DNA from: Diphasiastrum complanatum
Lineage: Eukaryota > Streptophyta > Lycopodiopsida > Lycopodiales > Lycopodiaceae
DNA length: 64,000 nt
Assembly (NCBI GenBank): GCA_029204225.1
Contig: MU832210.1
Location: 1-64,000, forward strand
Direction: 5' to 3'
Part shown: positions 23,374 through 34,036 of the stretch, piece after piece
How the letters are laid out: each line of letters starts with the position of its first letter
How positions within the stretch are numbered: position 1 is the stretch's first letter
Program-made: the position numbers and the translations under genes
The notes under the pieces: generated by a model
Told to the model about the DNA's origin: nothing
The model's database searches: none
What the model saw: only the letters and a program-made list of their open reading frames with translations

Positions 23374-25011
23374 TTGGATTTTCCTAGGGAGTCGTCATGT
23401 CGAAGTTTGAAGAGAGTAGCAAAAAATGTAAGACAAACCAAAGGAAAAAGAGGAGCAAAGACTTGGCTCTTTTTTTTAATCCCACTCGTTAATCATCCCA
23501 ATGTTCGAAATGATCCAAATTTGATGATCACCATTGTACATAAGATAATTTGCAAATTTGGTGAAAATCTTCCAGAAATACTTTATTTGTAGCTTGACAA
23601 CACTGTTAGGGAAAATAAAAACGAAACTGTTTTGGCATACTTGTCTATTCTAGTGGAGAATTTTTTTTTCAAAAAAGTAAAAATAGGATTTTTGTTGGTA
23701 GGACATACTTACAATCAAATTGATCAAATGTTTAGTTGCTTTTCTAAGAGGTTGAGATGCAAGATAGCATTTTCATTACCAGTGCTTCAAAGCATTGTTG
23801 AGAAATTGTATGTGCCAAAGCCAAACGTGTCATTAATCAGACACACATATGATTTTCATGATTATGTTAAGGCGTCCCATGAAACAGAGTGATGTGTAGC
23901 TAGTATCAATGATATTAGCTTTCATCACCAGTTTAAAATCAAATGTAATGAATCCAATATTATATTATTATGGGGCAAACTATTTTCAAATTCAGTTTCG
24001 TGGCTACCTCTTGAAGGAGTTTGATTTTTGCTTAACATTCCATCGACTCAAATCAAGCTTGTTGTGTTGTCTCCCTTGAAGTCCTTGATAGAAGAACAAA
24101 AGGCGTAAAGAGAACATCGTGAGATAGATCCATTTGCCTCCTTAAATTTTTTGGAATCAAGTATTCAAGCAGCTTATCATTTTTTTGATGAGTTTGATCA
24201 GCATTGGTGGATGGACTTTTTTGAGGAACAAAAAATCAGTTTGCTCAATCTCGAACATACATCAACAACTGATGAATTTCATTGGCCTCATAAATTAGGA
24301 ACATCAACTACAACTGTCGAACCTTCAGATCTTCCTCGAGATAATGATTTCTTGCAGCTTGTGCAAGGTGAGGAACATGAACTTTATGTGGGCTCAAGGA
24401 AGAATAGGCAAAGTGTAAAAGCTGCAAAAATGAAATGGCAAGGTGATTTTTTTTGAATGAAATCCAAATTAGAAGTCTTGTTGCACTTCTAGCTTCAGAA
24501 AACAATGAAGGACATCCATTTTGGATTGCCAAAGTACTTGATTTTATTCAAAATAGCAATCAAACAAAAGTACTACGTGTCCATTGGTTGCTTACGACTT
24601 CAACGAATGCTTTTTTGAGAAGGTACGAACTCGAAATGTTGCAAGTAGATCCAAAGGGCAAGAGAAAGAGATTGCCAAAAAATCAACCAAGAGTCGACGA
24701 TTTGAATCTACAAGATGCAGATGTTTTGGCATTTAATTTTGAATTAACAATGACCAATCATCACGAAAGTCAACAATACTATATTGAAAGAACGACTTGG
24801 ATTACTTGAAAAACCATCATCCTCCACTCGTCATCAATAGAGAAAAGTTGATTTATAAGGTTTTTTGTCAACATTAGACGTGGATTCTGAGGAAGACATG
24901 CCAGTTGACTCTGATGAAAAAGACGGGTCTTCCACTTCATCAGCTGAAAATGAGAGTGTTGAGAATATGTCAAGTTCTGAATTGAGAGGCATCAGTGAAA
25001 ATTCCTCTTAA
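23374..25011 (+). pseudogene. Decayed DUF7869-like gene with acidic C-terminal tail
   Basis: One frame runs from 23374 to 24455 with only a few stops. Key segments: YLxLDNTVRENKNETVLAYL, KVKIGFLLVGHTYNQIDQMF, SCFSKRLRCKIAFSLPVLQS, HHQFKIKCNESNIILLWGKL and FFDEFDQHWWMDFFEEQK. The LDN..ENK..VLAYL...VGHT..xIDQMFS pattern is what I recall from proteins annotated DUF7869, found in transposon-rich genomes. A frameshift falls in a T8 run near 24445-24452. The second frame reads SLVALLASENNEGHPFWIAK, V..VHWL, a BAH/Tudor-like pattern, then a stop at 24807, and a third piece ends in an Asp/Glu/Ser-rich tail at 25011. No intron is evident, which fits a retrocopy or an element gene. Function unknown. 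Confidence 0.6.
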
Positions 25012-25040
25012 TTTATGTGTTATGTATTAGTTATGTTTCA

Positions 25041-25046
<6 letters not shown>

Positions 25047-25134
<88 letters not shown>
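25047..25134. repeat. (GA)n microsatellite, 88 bp
   Basis: Perfect GA repeat, 36 bp downstream of the DUF7869-like stop codon. Confidence 0.98.
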
Positions 25135-25136
<2 letters not shown>

Positions 25137-25239
25137 ATAAAAGACTTAAAGATAAACAACACTCCCAATTCTAGGAAGGTGTGTAGCCCTTATTTTCTTC
25201 CGTTAAAGACGTGGTTCAAATGTTTCTTGTTGGAAGATA

Positions 25240-25497
25240 AGTTCCACAAGAAAGCCCAAACGCCACAAGGAGGGAGCATGTTGTGACATTCTGGAATAGA
25301 ATATAATTGTACGGTTCGGTATTTTTGATTAGGACTCTACTATGTTCTCTCTCTGTTTTGCTCTTCTTGTGTGTTTAGGATTTAGGGTTTCAGGTGTGTG
25401 TGTGAGTGTGTTCGTGTGCGTGTAAGTATGTTGCCATTTGTTTATGTTTCATGCTTACTAGTTCATGCTACTCTAACTTGTAGGATCTTAATTTATT

Positions 25498-25500
<3 letters not shown>
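25240..25500 (+). mobile_element. Possible polypurine tract and LTR start
   Basis: CACAAGGAGGGAGCATGTTGTGACATTCTGG near 25257-25287 resembles a polypurine tract followed by a TG start, preceded by a frame reading FLLEDKFHKKAQ. No matching second LTR is present, so this is tentative. Confidence 0.2.

Positions 25501-25531
<31 letters not shown>
25500..25531. repeat. (GT)n microsatellite, 32 bp
   Basis: Perfect TG/GT dinucleotide run, followed by GCGAGG. Confidence 0.95.
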
Positions 25532-25536
<5 letters not shown>

Positions 25537-26160
25537 TTCCCGTATCATAGTCTGAGCTTTTATAGATATTGAGTCAAAGCTACGAGGGCAATACCAACAT
25601 ATAAATCAATTTTTCATCTATAATCAACCATAAACCATAATCGTAACAAAATTAACGATGACACGAATACATCAAGGATGCAAAGAGGGCTAACTGGCTT
25701 CGCAATCGAGTTGTTTGTGCAGATTAGGTATTTCGCCTAGAGATGACGACACCAAAGAGTCCGATGGTGTGTAGGCGCCGTTGACGTTCTTGAACCTCAT
25801 GGTTCACCACATCGAAGAGATAGACAAACTTTAACAAAACATCAAAAGAATAATTTGTCGCGAGCAGCTAGACAAATTATTAGTTGCAAATGATTTGCGA
25901 AAGAGCTAGACTGAGCTCGACTGATAATCAGTCGCGAATGATTCGCGAAAGACAAGACTAAATATTAGTCGTCAACAGCTAGACTAATATTTACTCGCTA
26001 AGAATAGATTACCAGATTGAGCAACAAGAAAGTCAGACAGAATGAAAATAAGCATAGCAATATGACACTAATCTGAACACAGAACAAAAGGGCTGCTATC
26101 AGATTAAGTATAGCAAAATATACATGTCAATAATGCGGTAGAGCACATAGCGGATGAAAC
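25532..26160. repeat. No gene; TTCGCGAA-type motif repeats at 25850-26010
   Basis: Three imperfect units about 45 bp apart share ATTAGTTGCAAATGATTTGCGAAAG / ATCAGTCGCGAATGATTCG-type cores and GCTAGACT. Similar GATTCGCGAA motifs occur at 13.83-13.95 kb. They are possibly subterminal motifs of an unrecognised transposon. Nothing else is seen here. Confidence 0.4.
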
Positions 26161-26342
26161 CACGTGTTCTACAAAGCTAATTCAATTTGTAAAGGAATGA
26201 ACCTATTACTGACAAATAAAGAATCAATGCACAAGGCATCTACTTCGTCTATCTCTGATAAGCTTCTGATGCTATTAATTTTTACACACCCTAGATACGC
26301 AAGTGGTATCCAATATATATACATCTTTTTACAGGTGTGCAG

Positions 26343-26507
26343 ATGAAGAAAGTACAAAGTGGATGTGCTGTCTGTAGGAGATCATGGGTGGCTGTTGTCG
26401 TTGTCAGTTCTGATTGCACAGTTGCATGGGATGAGTGTGAGAAGGCCGTGATGTCAGCTTTTGCTGAAATGAACATTGGTGAAGGTGTGAAAAATGCATC
26501 ACTCTAA
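26343..26507 (+). CDS. Short ORF with a CxxC and an acceptor-like start, doubtful
   Basis: After TTTTTACAG at about 26335 the plus strand reads MKKVQSGCAVCRRSWVAVVV then TVAWDECEKAVMSAFAEMN and stops near 26507. Composition is protein-like, but the antisense frame overlaps the tail of the minus-strand LLAWDHN family fragment. At most one is real. No family is recognised for this strand. Confidence 0.15.
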   Translation: MKKVQSGCAVCRRSWVAVVVVSSDCTVAWDECEKAVMSAFAEMNIGEGVKNASL

Positions 26508-26660
26508 CGAAATGCCTTAGGATTTCCAATTGATTTACATCTCCAGCTTTGGAGACTCTCATATATTCTCTATGAAAAAACCGGATCTTTTGTATGACAA
26601 TCATGTTCATGCGATAATCCTGACCAATATTATGATCCCATGCGAGCAAATGCAATGAAC
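26404..26660 (-). pseudogene. Fragment of a repeated LLAWDHN-motif protein family
   Basis: The minus strand reads MHLLAWDHNIGQDYRMNMIV then QKIRFFHREYMRVSKAGDV. The motif LAWDHN...DYR..M...KIRFFH.EY is one I recall from uncharacterised, high-copy plant proteins that also carry a ParB-like GG.H..A segment; that segment is visible separately at 48.2-49.1 kb. The conserved part ends near residue 50, and what follows (SHLHQCSFQQKLTS) looks degraded or intronic. No start and no C-terminus; treated as a decayed exon. Function unknown. Confidence 0.45.
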
Positions 26661-27147
26661 ACGAAATCTTTTGAAACGGAAAATGACGGAGGACTTATTT
26701 TTTTTAAGCCTTTATAATTTGTTAGTAATTCATGTAAATTTTGATTATTAAATTTAAAAATTAATGAATTATTTGTAAGATACTACATTTTGCAAATATT
26801 TTAAATTTGGACTAAGTGACACAAAATATTCTAAAAATGTTACATTCAAATCGCCAAAAAAATACAAATATTAACTGTGTCCAATCTATTATTATGACTA
26901 TTAAGTGTTAAATTAGGTGAATTTAATATTTTAAAAAGCTTAGTTTTCTAATTTTATTTTCAAAGTGCAATTTGGAAGCTTTTGATATAAATTTAAAAGT
27001 TTAATGTTAATATTTTAACATTTGAAAAATTCTTAAATTTTTTTAAAAATATTAGAAAATCAAAAAAATCAAAAAAATCAAAAATTTTAAAAATCATAAA
27101 ACAAAAAAAAATAAAAAAATAGGCATAGAGCTAGGACCTATGCGAGG
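26661..27147. other. Very AT-rich stretch, no gene
   Basis: More than 75% A+T by eye, with poly-A-rich repeats such as AATCAAAAAAATC near 27055-27085. Nothing recognised. Confidence 0.6.
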
Positions 27148-27402
27148 AGGACCTATGCTCAGCATAGGTCGAGGGAGGATTTATGTTGAGCATAGGTCGA
27201 GAGAGCACTTATGCTCAACATAGGTCTAGAGAGGACCTATGCTGAGCATAGGTCCAGTGAGCACTTATGCTCAGCATAGGTCGAGAGAGGACTTATGCTG
27301 AGCATAGTCCGGAAGAGAACTTATGTTGAGCAGCATAGGTCTAGTGACCACTTATGCTAAGCATAAGTCTCGTGAACACTTATGTTGAGCAAGCAAAGGC
27401 AG
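27148..27402. repeat. Array of nine 28-bp units, each a palindrome plus spacer
   Basis: Units start at 27148, 27176, 27204, 27232, 27260, 27288, 27316 (31 bp), 27347 and 27375. Each holds an ACCTATGCTsAGCATAGGT-type palindrome and a 7-bp purine spacer (GAGrGAG). Units differ mainly by transitions. A partial unit lies at 27134, and the same palindrome occurs alone at about 27625-27642 and in part at 49411. The RNA or single-stranded DNA would form a row of hairpins. Confidence 0.93.
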
Positions 27403-27865
27403 TTGTCAACAATAGAAATGAAGGCCCATTTTGAGTCCTAATTTATAGATCCTCCTTCCAAGAATGAAACCTTCAAGTTAAAGGACAATAATTTTATTTA
27501 CATTGTTTAATTGTGTCCCTAAGGGGCCTATTCAAGGGCAAGTCTTAAAACAAAGGTCTGAAACCACATTTTTTTGGGTAGGGGCATAGAAGAATTCTTT
27601 TTCTTTGTATCAAAAAGATTCACCTATGCTGAGCATAGGTAAAAACCTTTTGTTTCTCTTTTGTGCGCTGAGGGAAGCCTCATTCATAAGAAAAATTGAA
27701 GTGGCTTCTACTTTTGAAGCAATCAACAACAGAACAAAGCTTTCGAGTGCCTACGTTAAGCATCACGTTAAGAAATGCTTTGGCAAGAAGCACCTCTACC
27801 GCTGCATGGAAAGTTTAAGATTCCAAAATAGGGATTAATTTATTGAGTGATGTTTCTTGTTTGGT
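27403..27865. other. No gene; one isolated copy of the array palindrome
   Basis: CACCTATGCTGAGCATAGGT stands alone near 27623. The plus frame at 27605-27838 has no known motif. Otherwise nothing recognised. Confidence 0.45.
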
Positions 27866-28450
27866 GTACATGCATTCTTGTCTCCTTGAGTGAATTATCA
27901 TCAGTTTCAAGGTAGAGCAGAATCAAGCTACTGCTATAGAAGTTGCAATAGCAGTCATTTCATTATATATCGAAAGCAGTCTGTACTAGCTTATAAGACT
28001 CACAAACAAGAATCCAAAGCAAAATAAAGCCTCTGATACTCTGCAACAGTCACTCCTCACAATAATTTGAACTGCTTGCAAAAGAATGGCCAACAATCCA
28101 TGGAAAACAAAAACCTAGACCACGTTGACACATATGTTCTTGTTTCAAATGTTCCTATTGCTCTGAATCTTCTTGTTGCTTGACCCCGCGAAAGTACGCA
28201 GCGGTCGCTATGGTCAGGTGAGTTAGCTTATCTTTCTTTACTTCCAGGTGAAGGTTGCCCTTGATGAAGTCGTTGATCTAGATCTGCTTTTGGACTTCCT
28301 GGGCGTCTGCTCTGCTGCCCCCTATTCCAACGATACCATGTCCCCGGCAATGATAGAAATGTCTCGAGCTCTTTGTTTTTGTTTTCAAATCCTTTTTTCG
28401 AAGGCTCAGAGGTTTCATTTTCGGACGACCTTATCTAAATTGGATAAATG

Positions 28451-28533
28451 CTTCTTGGTTTCCAAGGGGAGGTTCGAACCTGGGACCAAAGAAACTTTGG
28501 ATGCCAAGCCAACCAACTGAGCCAACCCCGTTG
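28451..28533 (-). mobile_element. tRNA-derived mini-SINE, 83 bp, copy 1
   Basis: On the minus strand: GGGGTTGGCTCAGTTGGTTG (box-A-like), GCATCCAAAGTTTCTTTGG (small hairpin), CCAGGTTCGAACCTCCCC (box B GGTTCGAAyC) and the end TTGGAAACCAAGAAG. The same unit is at 44696-44780 on the plus strand. It is absent from the equivalent position of repeat copy 2 (about 45229), where about 15 other bases stand instead, so no clean target duplication is seen. It cannot fold as a complete tRNA. Confidence 0.75.
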
Positions 28534-29019
28534 AAACACATCTTTTTCCCTGGATAGGAGGTGTGAGTAGCTAGGAAGTTGTTTCTAAATCTTTGGCAAA
28601 AGGTAACCAGTTGAGTGTTTATTTGCTCAGTGATGTGTTTTTGTTGTACAATTGCTCTGAATCTTCTTGTTGCTATTTCATATCCTCCTAATGCTGCATA
28701 ATCACTTATGGTACAAAATGACTCAAAGAAAACTGATAAAAGCACAACAAAACGTCATTGAATGAATGATGACCAGCATACATAACTGTTGCTCCCGATG
28801 CATTGGCAGTGCTTGAGTTAATAACTCGTACCAGACAAACTTTTTTATATTTTCTAGCTTCTCTCACAGAAAACACTACTTGTTGATCGATCTATACCCA
28901 ACTTCTTGTCATTTCCAACAGTAATTTGCCCTGAAGGTTTTTTGGATATTTCAATATAATAATAAAGCATTTCAAATGCTATCGCGTCACTATTGCAAAA
29001 CAGTCTAACGGGTGTTGTT

Positions 29020-29049
29020 GCCTCAATTGGCTAGCTTGGCATCCCGAGC
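29020..29049 (+). mobile_element. Mini-SINE scrap (box A part only)
   Basis: GCCTCAATTGGCTAGCTTGG and CATCCCGAGC are inserted here relative to repeat copy 2 (about 45700). It resembles the first third of the mini-SINE (GGCTCAGTTGGTTGGCTTGGCATCC). Confidence 0.5.
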
Positions 29050-29420
29050 TTTTCATCTACTAGCTTATAGAGACTGAGCCTGTAAATGGGCCTTTACATT
29101 AAACACATAAAAGTGAAATGTCGTAGCACTCTTTCATATGATTTTATGATTGAAGGTGGCAATTAGGATGTGGACGCCCTTCCATTAGCAAGAACCTTAA
29201 TATCTTGTTTTTTTCAACTGAAGTTGGCATCAGTTTGTTAGTCTGAAGACTTAGTCTGACTGCGTTTTTTTTATCTTGATAATGGAACAAGAAAATTAGA
29301 AAGTCTTTAATACATTTCAGATTCCTAAAATCTCGAAGAAGAAACTAGCACTTGCAAAAATAACGAATTCAATTGGATGAAGACAACAGAAGCAACAAAG
29401 AAGTGAAACATATACATATC

Positions 29421-30932
29421 AAAATGCGATGAAAATTAATGCATTGGAAAGGGCTTGACGAGCGCTTTCCAATGATATACTAGATGTCATACTTCTGAGC
29501 AACTAATAAAAAGTTATAGCCATTCAAAGATATTGTTTGAAAATAATGACAAAATGCAAAAGAGATCTTGGCACGAATTCATATGCGGCCCTTTTTTAAC
29601 TCAAACTTGCTCTAATGATGTTCTTGCCATTAGTTTCCAATTGGTCAAGATGACAAAACCTAGAAAGGGCCAAAATCTATGATTTTTGCTTGTTTTTTCA
29701 TGAAATTGGATGGTAGGAGGTTGTAGAACATCAATTAAAGTTGGAAAAAGATGAATAGTAGTCTTTTAAAGTTGTCCTTAAAGTTAGAGCCAAAGATTCC
29801 ATCAATTGGGTTTGTAGGAAGTAAAAAATTGGTAAAAATTGACCAATTTTGGTGAATTTTGGGGGTTGGATTTCTCTAAATCCATAAGAGGATCATTTTG
29901 GACTTTTTATAGCATGACTTGTATTCCTTTTTACCTTCCCAGCATGCTATCAGACCTGTGAATTGATGGGTAGAGGCTTATGTTTCAATTCTATCAAGTT
30001 TGTGGCAATTTTGACTTCTAGAAATCAAGAATTCATGGTTCTCAGCCCATACTGCTTCATAGGATCTGTATGAAGGCTTCATGGAACTCTTAGAGACCAT
30101 TTAAGACTGTTTGGATCATCACTTTTAGGCTTGGTTGAGTGTTTGCACATTTTTAGGCAGATTGCGTTTGAAAAAGTACGCCCTCCTACAGGTTTTTTGG
30201 TTGTTCCAAACTCGCACGTGTGAATCCTAGGTGGTAGACGTGGCAAGAGTCTTGTTCACTAGGTCTCCCTCAGTACTAAGCTTTACAGCACCCAATTTGT
30301 GTCATGTAGCCAAAGTTATGATCATCTGAACTTTTGCAATTTTGTGAGCAAAATTGGTAGAATTTCAAATTGTTCTGACTGCATGCAAGTCAATTTTCTA
30401 TTTTGTGGTACGATGCTTGCATGGAATGTCTGCATGTTGATTCTCAGAGTGATTCTGACATGCAAAAGTGGTTTAGATCTGTTTTGAGTGGTTACATGCA
30501 TGTACTCTGACTCATAGATACAAAACTGGGTTTTATAGCTAACAATTTATGTAAAACTTGATTTTACGTAAAAATTCATCATTGTGAAAAATCAGTTTAA
30601 TGTCGCATGTCTTCCATGCCTGATGGACATCAAGGTGGTAAAGTTAAGAAATGAACATTGAATTGAATTTTCGGTTTCGACTGCTTAATAACTGATAGTG
30701 GTTTTTTACAAATTTTTAGAAAACGTAAAATTTATTAAAAAAGAAAAATAATAAGTGCAAAAACTCAATTTTTTATTTTTTTTCAATTTCTTGAAATATC
30801 TATGAAATTAACTAAATATAGTGATTTGACCATGTTGGAGTCAATTTCGGTCAGTTTTTGGTCAACTGTACTTCACTATAAGTTAATTTGATATTAACTA
30901 AATTTAGTAATTTCTAGGATAGATGTATCGAG
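29421..30932 (+). mobile_element. Gypsy A leader (5' untranslated), LTR missing
   Basis: Matches the leader of the inverted copy at 58214-59560, for example GTTTTGCAATTTTGTGAGCA, CTGATTGCATGCA-type and GATTTTTGCTTGTTTTTTCATG. In the inverted copy this sequence lies between a PBS and the gag ATG, so it is leader. Copy A lost its LTR and PBS at the junction with the 1.5-kb repeat near 29420. The plus frame at 30299-30487 is not a gene. Confidence 0.75.
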
Positions 30933-31896
30933 ATGGCTGAAGAAACTTCAAATCAAGTTGCCAAATCCAGGTGTGCCATCTTATATGGTGATTTGTCAGC
31001 AGTTGAGTATGGTGCTCAATGATATGAATAATCGTAATCAGATGAGAGATTAGCAAATGGAGGTTCTGTTGAATCAAGTCAAATTGATGTCTTCACCCAA
31101 TCTCGATTTTCAACCACAGGTTTATGCGGGGGAGAAGAAGGAGAAAAAAATTGAAGTCATCGAGGACTGGCTGGCCAAGTGGAGTAGTTACTTCAATCTG
31201 CACGGTGTTTCTGATGAGAAGAAAATTCAAAGTGTCGTGTTGTTTTTATGCAGCAAAGCATCATCCTGGTGGTGAGATTTACTTGTGAGGCGAACTACTT
31301 GGGATGTGTTTGCGGAAGTTTTCAAGAAAACCTTCGTAATTGTTGATGACATTGACTAGTACCTGAAGTTTATGAACTGTAGAATGGGTAAAAAGAGTTT
31401 AGAATCTTATATCCAGGAATTCATGGACCTATGGAATAGGGTTCCATCATTTGATGCGAAGTTGGCACTTTGGCAGTTTGTCCTAGGTTTGTCAGCCGAC
31501 TATCAGAACGAATGTAAGCGAAATGTGCTTCAAAACCTCGAGGATGCGTTTCGGATTGCGAAAGCATATGATTCCATAGTGGTGGCATCCAGGAAGCAGT
31601 TTGCGCAAATTCCAACCACTATGAACACCAAGAAGGGTAAGAAGCACGGTCCAGATCAAGCAGCATCCGAACCTAGGAAGTCGAAGAAAAAGAGATTTAA
31701 GAAATCTATGTCCTGGGAAAAGGCTAAGAAAGATAACTTATGTTTCGTCTGTAAGAAGCCTGGACATATGATGAAATTTTGTCTAGAAAGGAAGAAAGTG
31801 TCTGCTCACATGATTGAGATCCCAGTAGGCAATGGTAAGACTTTGGTGATTAAATTGACAATTGTGAGTGTGAATGTTCTTTTAGTACTACTTCTT
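30933..31896 (+). pseudogene. Gypsy A: gag with CCHC zinc knuckle
   Basis: The ATG at 30933 (MAEETSNQ) is the gag start shared with the copy at 58206. A one-base insertion near 30960 shifts the frame. Then WLAKWSSYFNLHGVSDEKKI, VLFLCSKASSWW, a stop, MNCRMGKKSLESYIQEFMDL, WQFVLGLSADYQNECKRNV, a Lys-rich stretch and the knuckle CFVCKKPGHMMKFC. Family: Ty3/gypsy retrotransposon gag. It would assemble particles; here it is broken by stops at about 31050, 31274 and 31358. Confidence 0.9.
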
Positions 31897-31898
31897 TC

Positions 31899-32417
31899 TT
31901 GCCTAATGAACTTTTCCGTTCAATTGGCACTATTAAAGATCAAAAAGTGAGTATTTTATTGGACAATGGTTCAACTCATAATTTTATTAATTCTCATCTT
32001 GTGCAAAAACTTAGGTTGAAAACTGAAGCCATCAATCATAGATATAAAGTTTATCTAGCTTCAGGAGCAGAGTTGGAGACTTGGAACGAAAAAGTCTCGA
32101 AGCTCCCAGTTTTGATGCAAGAATACACAGAATTAGTTAATTTTCATATTTTAGACTTAGCTCGTACTGATTTAATCTTAGGTTATGAATGGTTATTTAG
32201 TAAATCATCTTCTCTGTTGATTGATTTTGAGAAGCATGTTCTCACTTTCAAGGAGGGTGATAAGGTAGTTACATTATTTGGAAGTAATTTTGTACATCCA
32301 TTGGATCAGATTTCTATAGTTAATGAAATGGAAGCATTGGATTTTTTTGAGTATGAAGTTTTTTTAATGTGTTATTCTAGTTGTGGATGTTCTTTAAATG
32401 AATCTAAATGGTTGTGA
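31899..32417 (+). pseudogene. Gypsy A: aspartic protease
   Basis: In a 172-codon open frame the segment VSILLDNGSTHNFINSHLVQ carries the retropepsin signature with Asn instead of the usual Ser/Thr (DNG for D[ST]G). YKVYLASGAELETWN and LARTDLILGYEWLFS follow, as in plant gypsy proteases. The active-site change predicts loss of activity. It ends at 32415-32417; the linker to RT (32440-32650) has in-frame stops. Confidence 0.88.
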
Positions 32418-32439
32418 ATTCTCAGCAATTCTTAACTCA

Positions 32440-33532
32440 GTAAACTTAGATCATGAACAAGTAGTGAAAGAATAGATCACAAATGAATTTAGGGACATTT
32501 TTCCATCAAAATTACCTCATGGTTTACCACCGTATAGGTCAGTAGACCACATGATTGAGTTAATTCCAGGAAGTCAACCTGTCTCTAGACAACCTTATAG
32601 GTTCTCTTAGAAAGAGAAGACAGAGATTTCAAATCAAATAGAAAACTGTCCGAGGATGGGATATATACAACCTAGTAAATCACTATGGGACACTCCTGTT
32701 CTTTTTAAAGCGAAGAAAGATGGAGGTTTTCAGATGCGTTTGGATTACAAGGGTCTTAATAAAGTGACTATCAAAAATAAATATCCATTACCCAAGATGG
32801 ATGACCTTGTAGATCGCTTGGGTGGAGCTCGGTATTTCACCAAGATAGATCTTAGGACAGAGTACCATCAAATAAGCTAGAAGATGTCCAAAAGACAGGA
32901 TTTCGTTTTAGACTTGGTCATTATGAATTCTTAGTGTTGTCATTTGGATTAACGAATGTACCATCAATGTTCCAGCAAATGATGAACGATTTATTTCGTC
33001 CATATTTTGGGGAACTTGTGGTTGTATTCATAGGCGATATTCTCGTTTACAGTAAATCCTTGGTGGAACACGTAGAACACTTAAAGATCGTCTTGATGAA
33101 ACTCTGTCAAGAGTTACTCTACGCTAAAGAGTCCAAGTGTGAATTCTTTAAGCAAGAGTTGCTTTATCTTGGTCATAAGATCACAGTAAATGGCATCAAA
33201 ATTGACGAGGATAAAATCAAGATTGTGATTGTTTGGCCAATTCTGAGAATTGTGAAGCAAGTAGAGTCATTTTTAGGTTTTACACTTTTCTTCAAGAGAT
33301 TTATTGAGGATTATGCTAAGTTAGCATCACTGCTTAATAATCTGACAAAATGATATGTTAATAAAAGAAAAAGAGGAATCAACCTAGTCCGTCTGTTGTT
33401 TGGAACGCGAAATTGAATCAATGTTTTGAGAAACTAAAAACAATGATTGTTTCAGCTCCTGTGTTACAAATTGCAAATCCAGATTTACCTTATGTCGTGA
33501 GAATGGACGCAAGTGATGTTGTAGTTGGAGCG
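32440..33532 (+). pseudogene. Gypsy A: reverse transcriptase, catalytic Asp lost
   Basis: Reads [60 protein letters not shown] and [12 protein letters not shown], a frame change at about 32880, then FRLGHYEFLVLSFGLTNVPS, YFGELVVVFIGDILVYSKSL, CEFFKQELLYLGHKITVNGI and LQIANPDLPYVVRMDASDVV. The catalytic F[IL]DD box is FIGD here, so one metal-binding Asp is replaced by Gly. The chain stops exactly where LTR B begins (33533), inside the RNase H linker. Confidence 0.92.
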
Positions 33533-34036
33533 TGTTATGGCCATATTTGGTTAAGGACTTGGAATAGTCCTAATATGGTAGACTGGCCCTCCATTATTCG
33601 AGTTTATTGGTCATGCCTAGATTTCATTCCATGTCGAAGCCTGTTGGTGACTAGTAAGCTTGAGAGGACTCAGACACTCTAATTGAGACATATGGAGTAG
33701 TGCATGTACATGTGACTGATATAGGCAGGAGGTATGCATGAAGAGCTGTGATCTATTTATAGTTGACCTGCATGAGAATTGCATGTGCTGATGCACAAGA
33801 TCCTACTCTCTATATATTGAGGTAGTGACTATTCTGTCAACGACTTGGTCTAGGTTACCTGATGAGCTCTTCTCCTCTTGCTATCACATGGCATGGCTTG
33901 GGGGCTAGATCCAGGAGGATTCTCCAAGAGGGATCTAGGTTTTGTTGGGTGGTTTTGCTCCACATTATCTCTTTTGTTTTCCTATCCTCATCTTAGGGGA
34001 TTGCCCCTAGTGAGCTTTACATTAGTATCAGTGCCC
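33533..34036 (+). mobile_element. Gypsy B 5' LTR (489 bp) and primer-binding site, inserted in gypsy A pol
   Basis: Starts TGTTATGGCCATATTTGG at 33533 and ends GAGCTTTACA at 34021, followed by TTAGTATCAGTGCCCGA, a variant of TGGTATCAGAGC. The first 48 bases recur at 39810 after a polypurine tract. The 3' 300 bp match the minus strand of 50002-50290 (GGCATGGCTTGGGGGCTAGATC, CTATCCTCATCTTAGGGG). A TATA-like CTCTATATATTGAGG lies at 33810. Confidence 0.85.

Larger units (their letters stand above)
27866..29420. repeat. 1.5-kb dispersed repeat, copy 1
   Basis: Matches 44583-46067 in the same orientation at roughly 90% by eye (for example CTCCTTGAGTGAATTATCAT, CTGTACTAGCTT, AACAATCCATGGAAAACAAA, GTTGATCGATCTATACCCAA). 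Copy 1 carries two insertions absent from copy 2: a mini-SINE at 28451-28533 and a 30-bp SINE-like scrap at 29020-29049. No coding motif; the frames at 28248-28745 overlap the SINE and are not credible as genes. Nature of the repeat unknown. Confidence 0.9.

Noticed and set aside
27148-27402. CRISPR-like array
   Set aside because: Palindromic 28-bp repeats without unique spacers, in plant nuclear sequence with no cas genes. A tandem repeat explains it.
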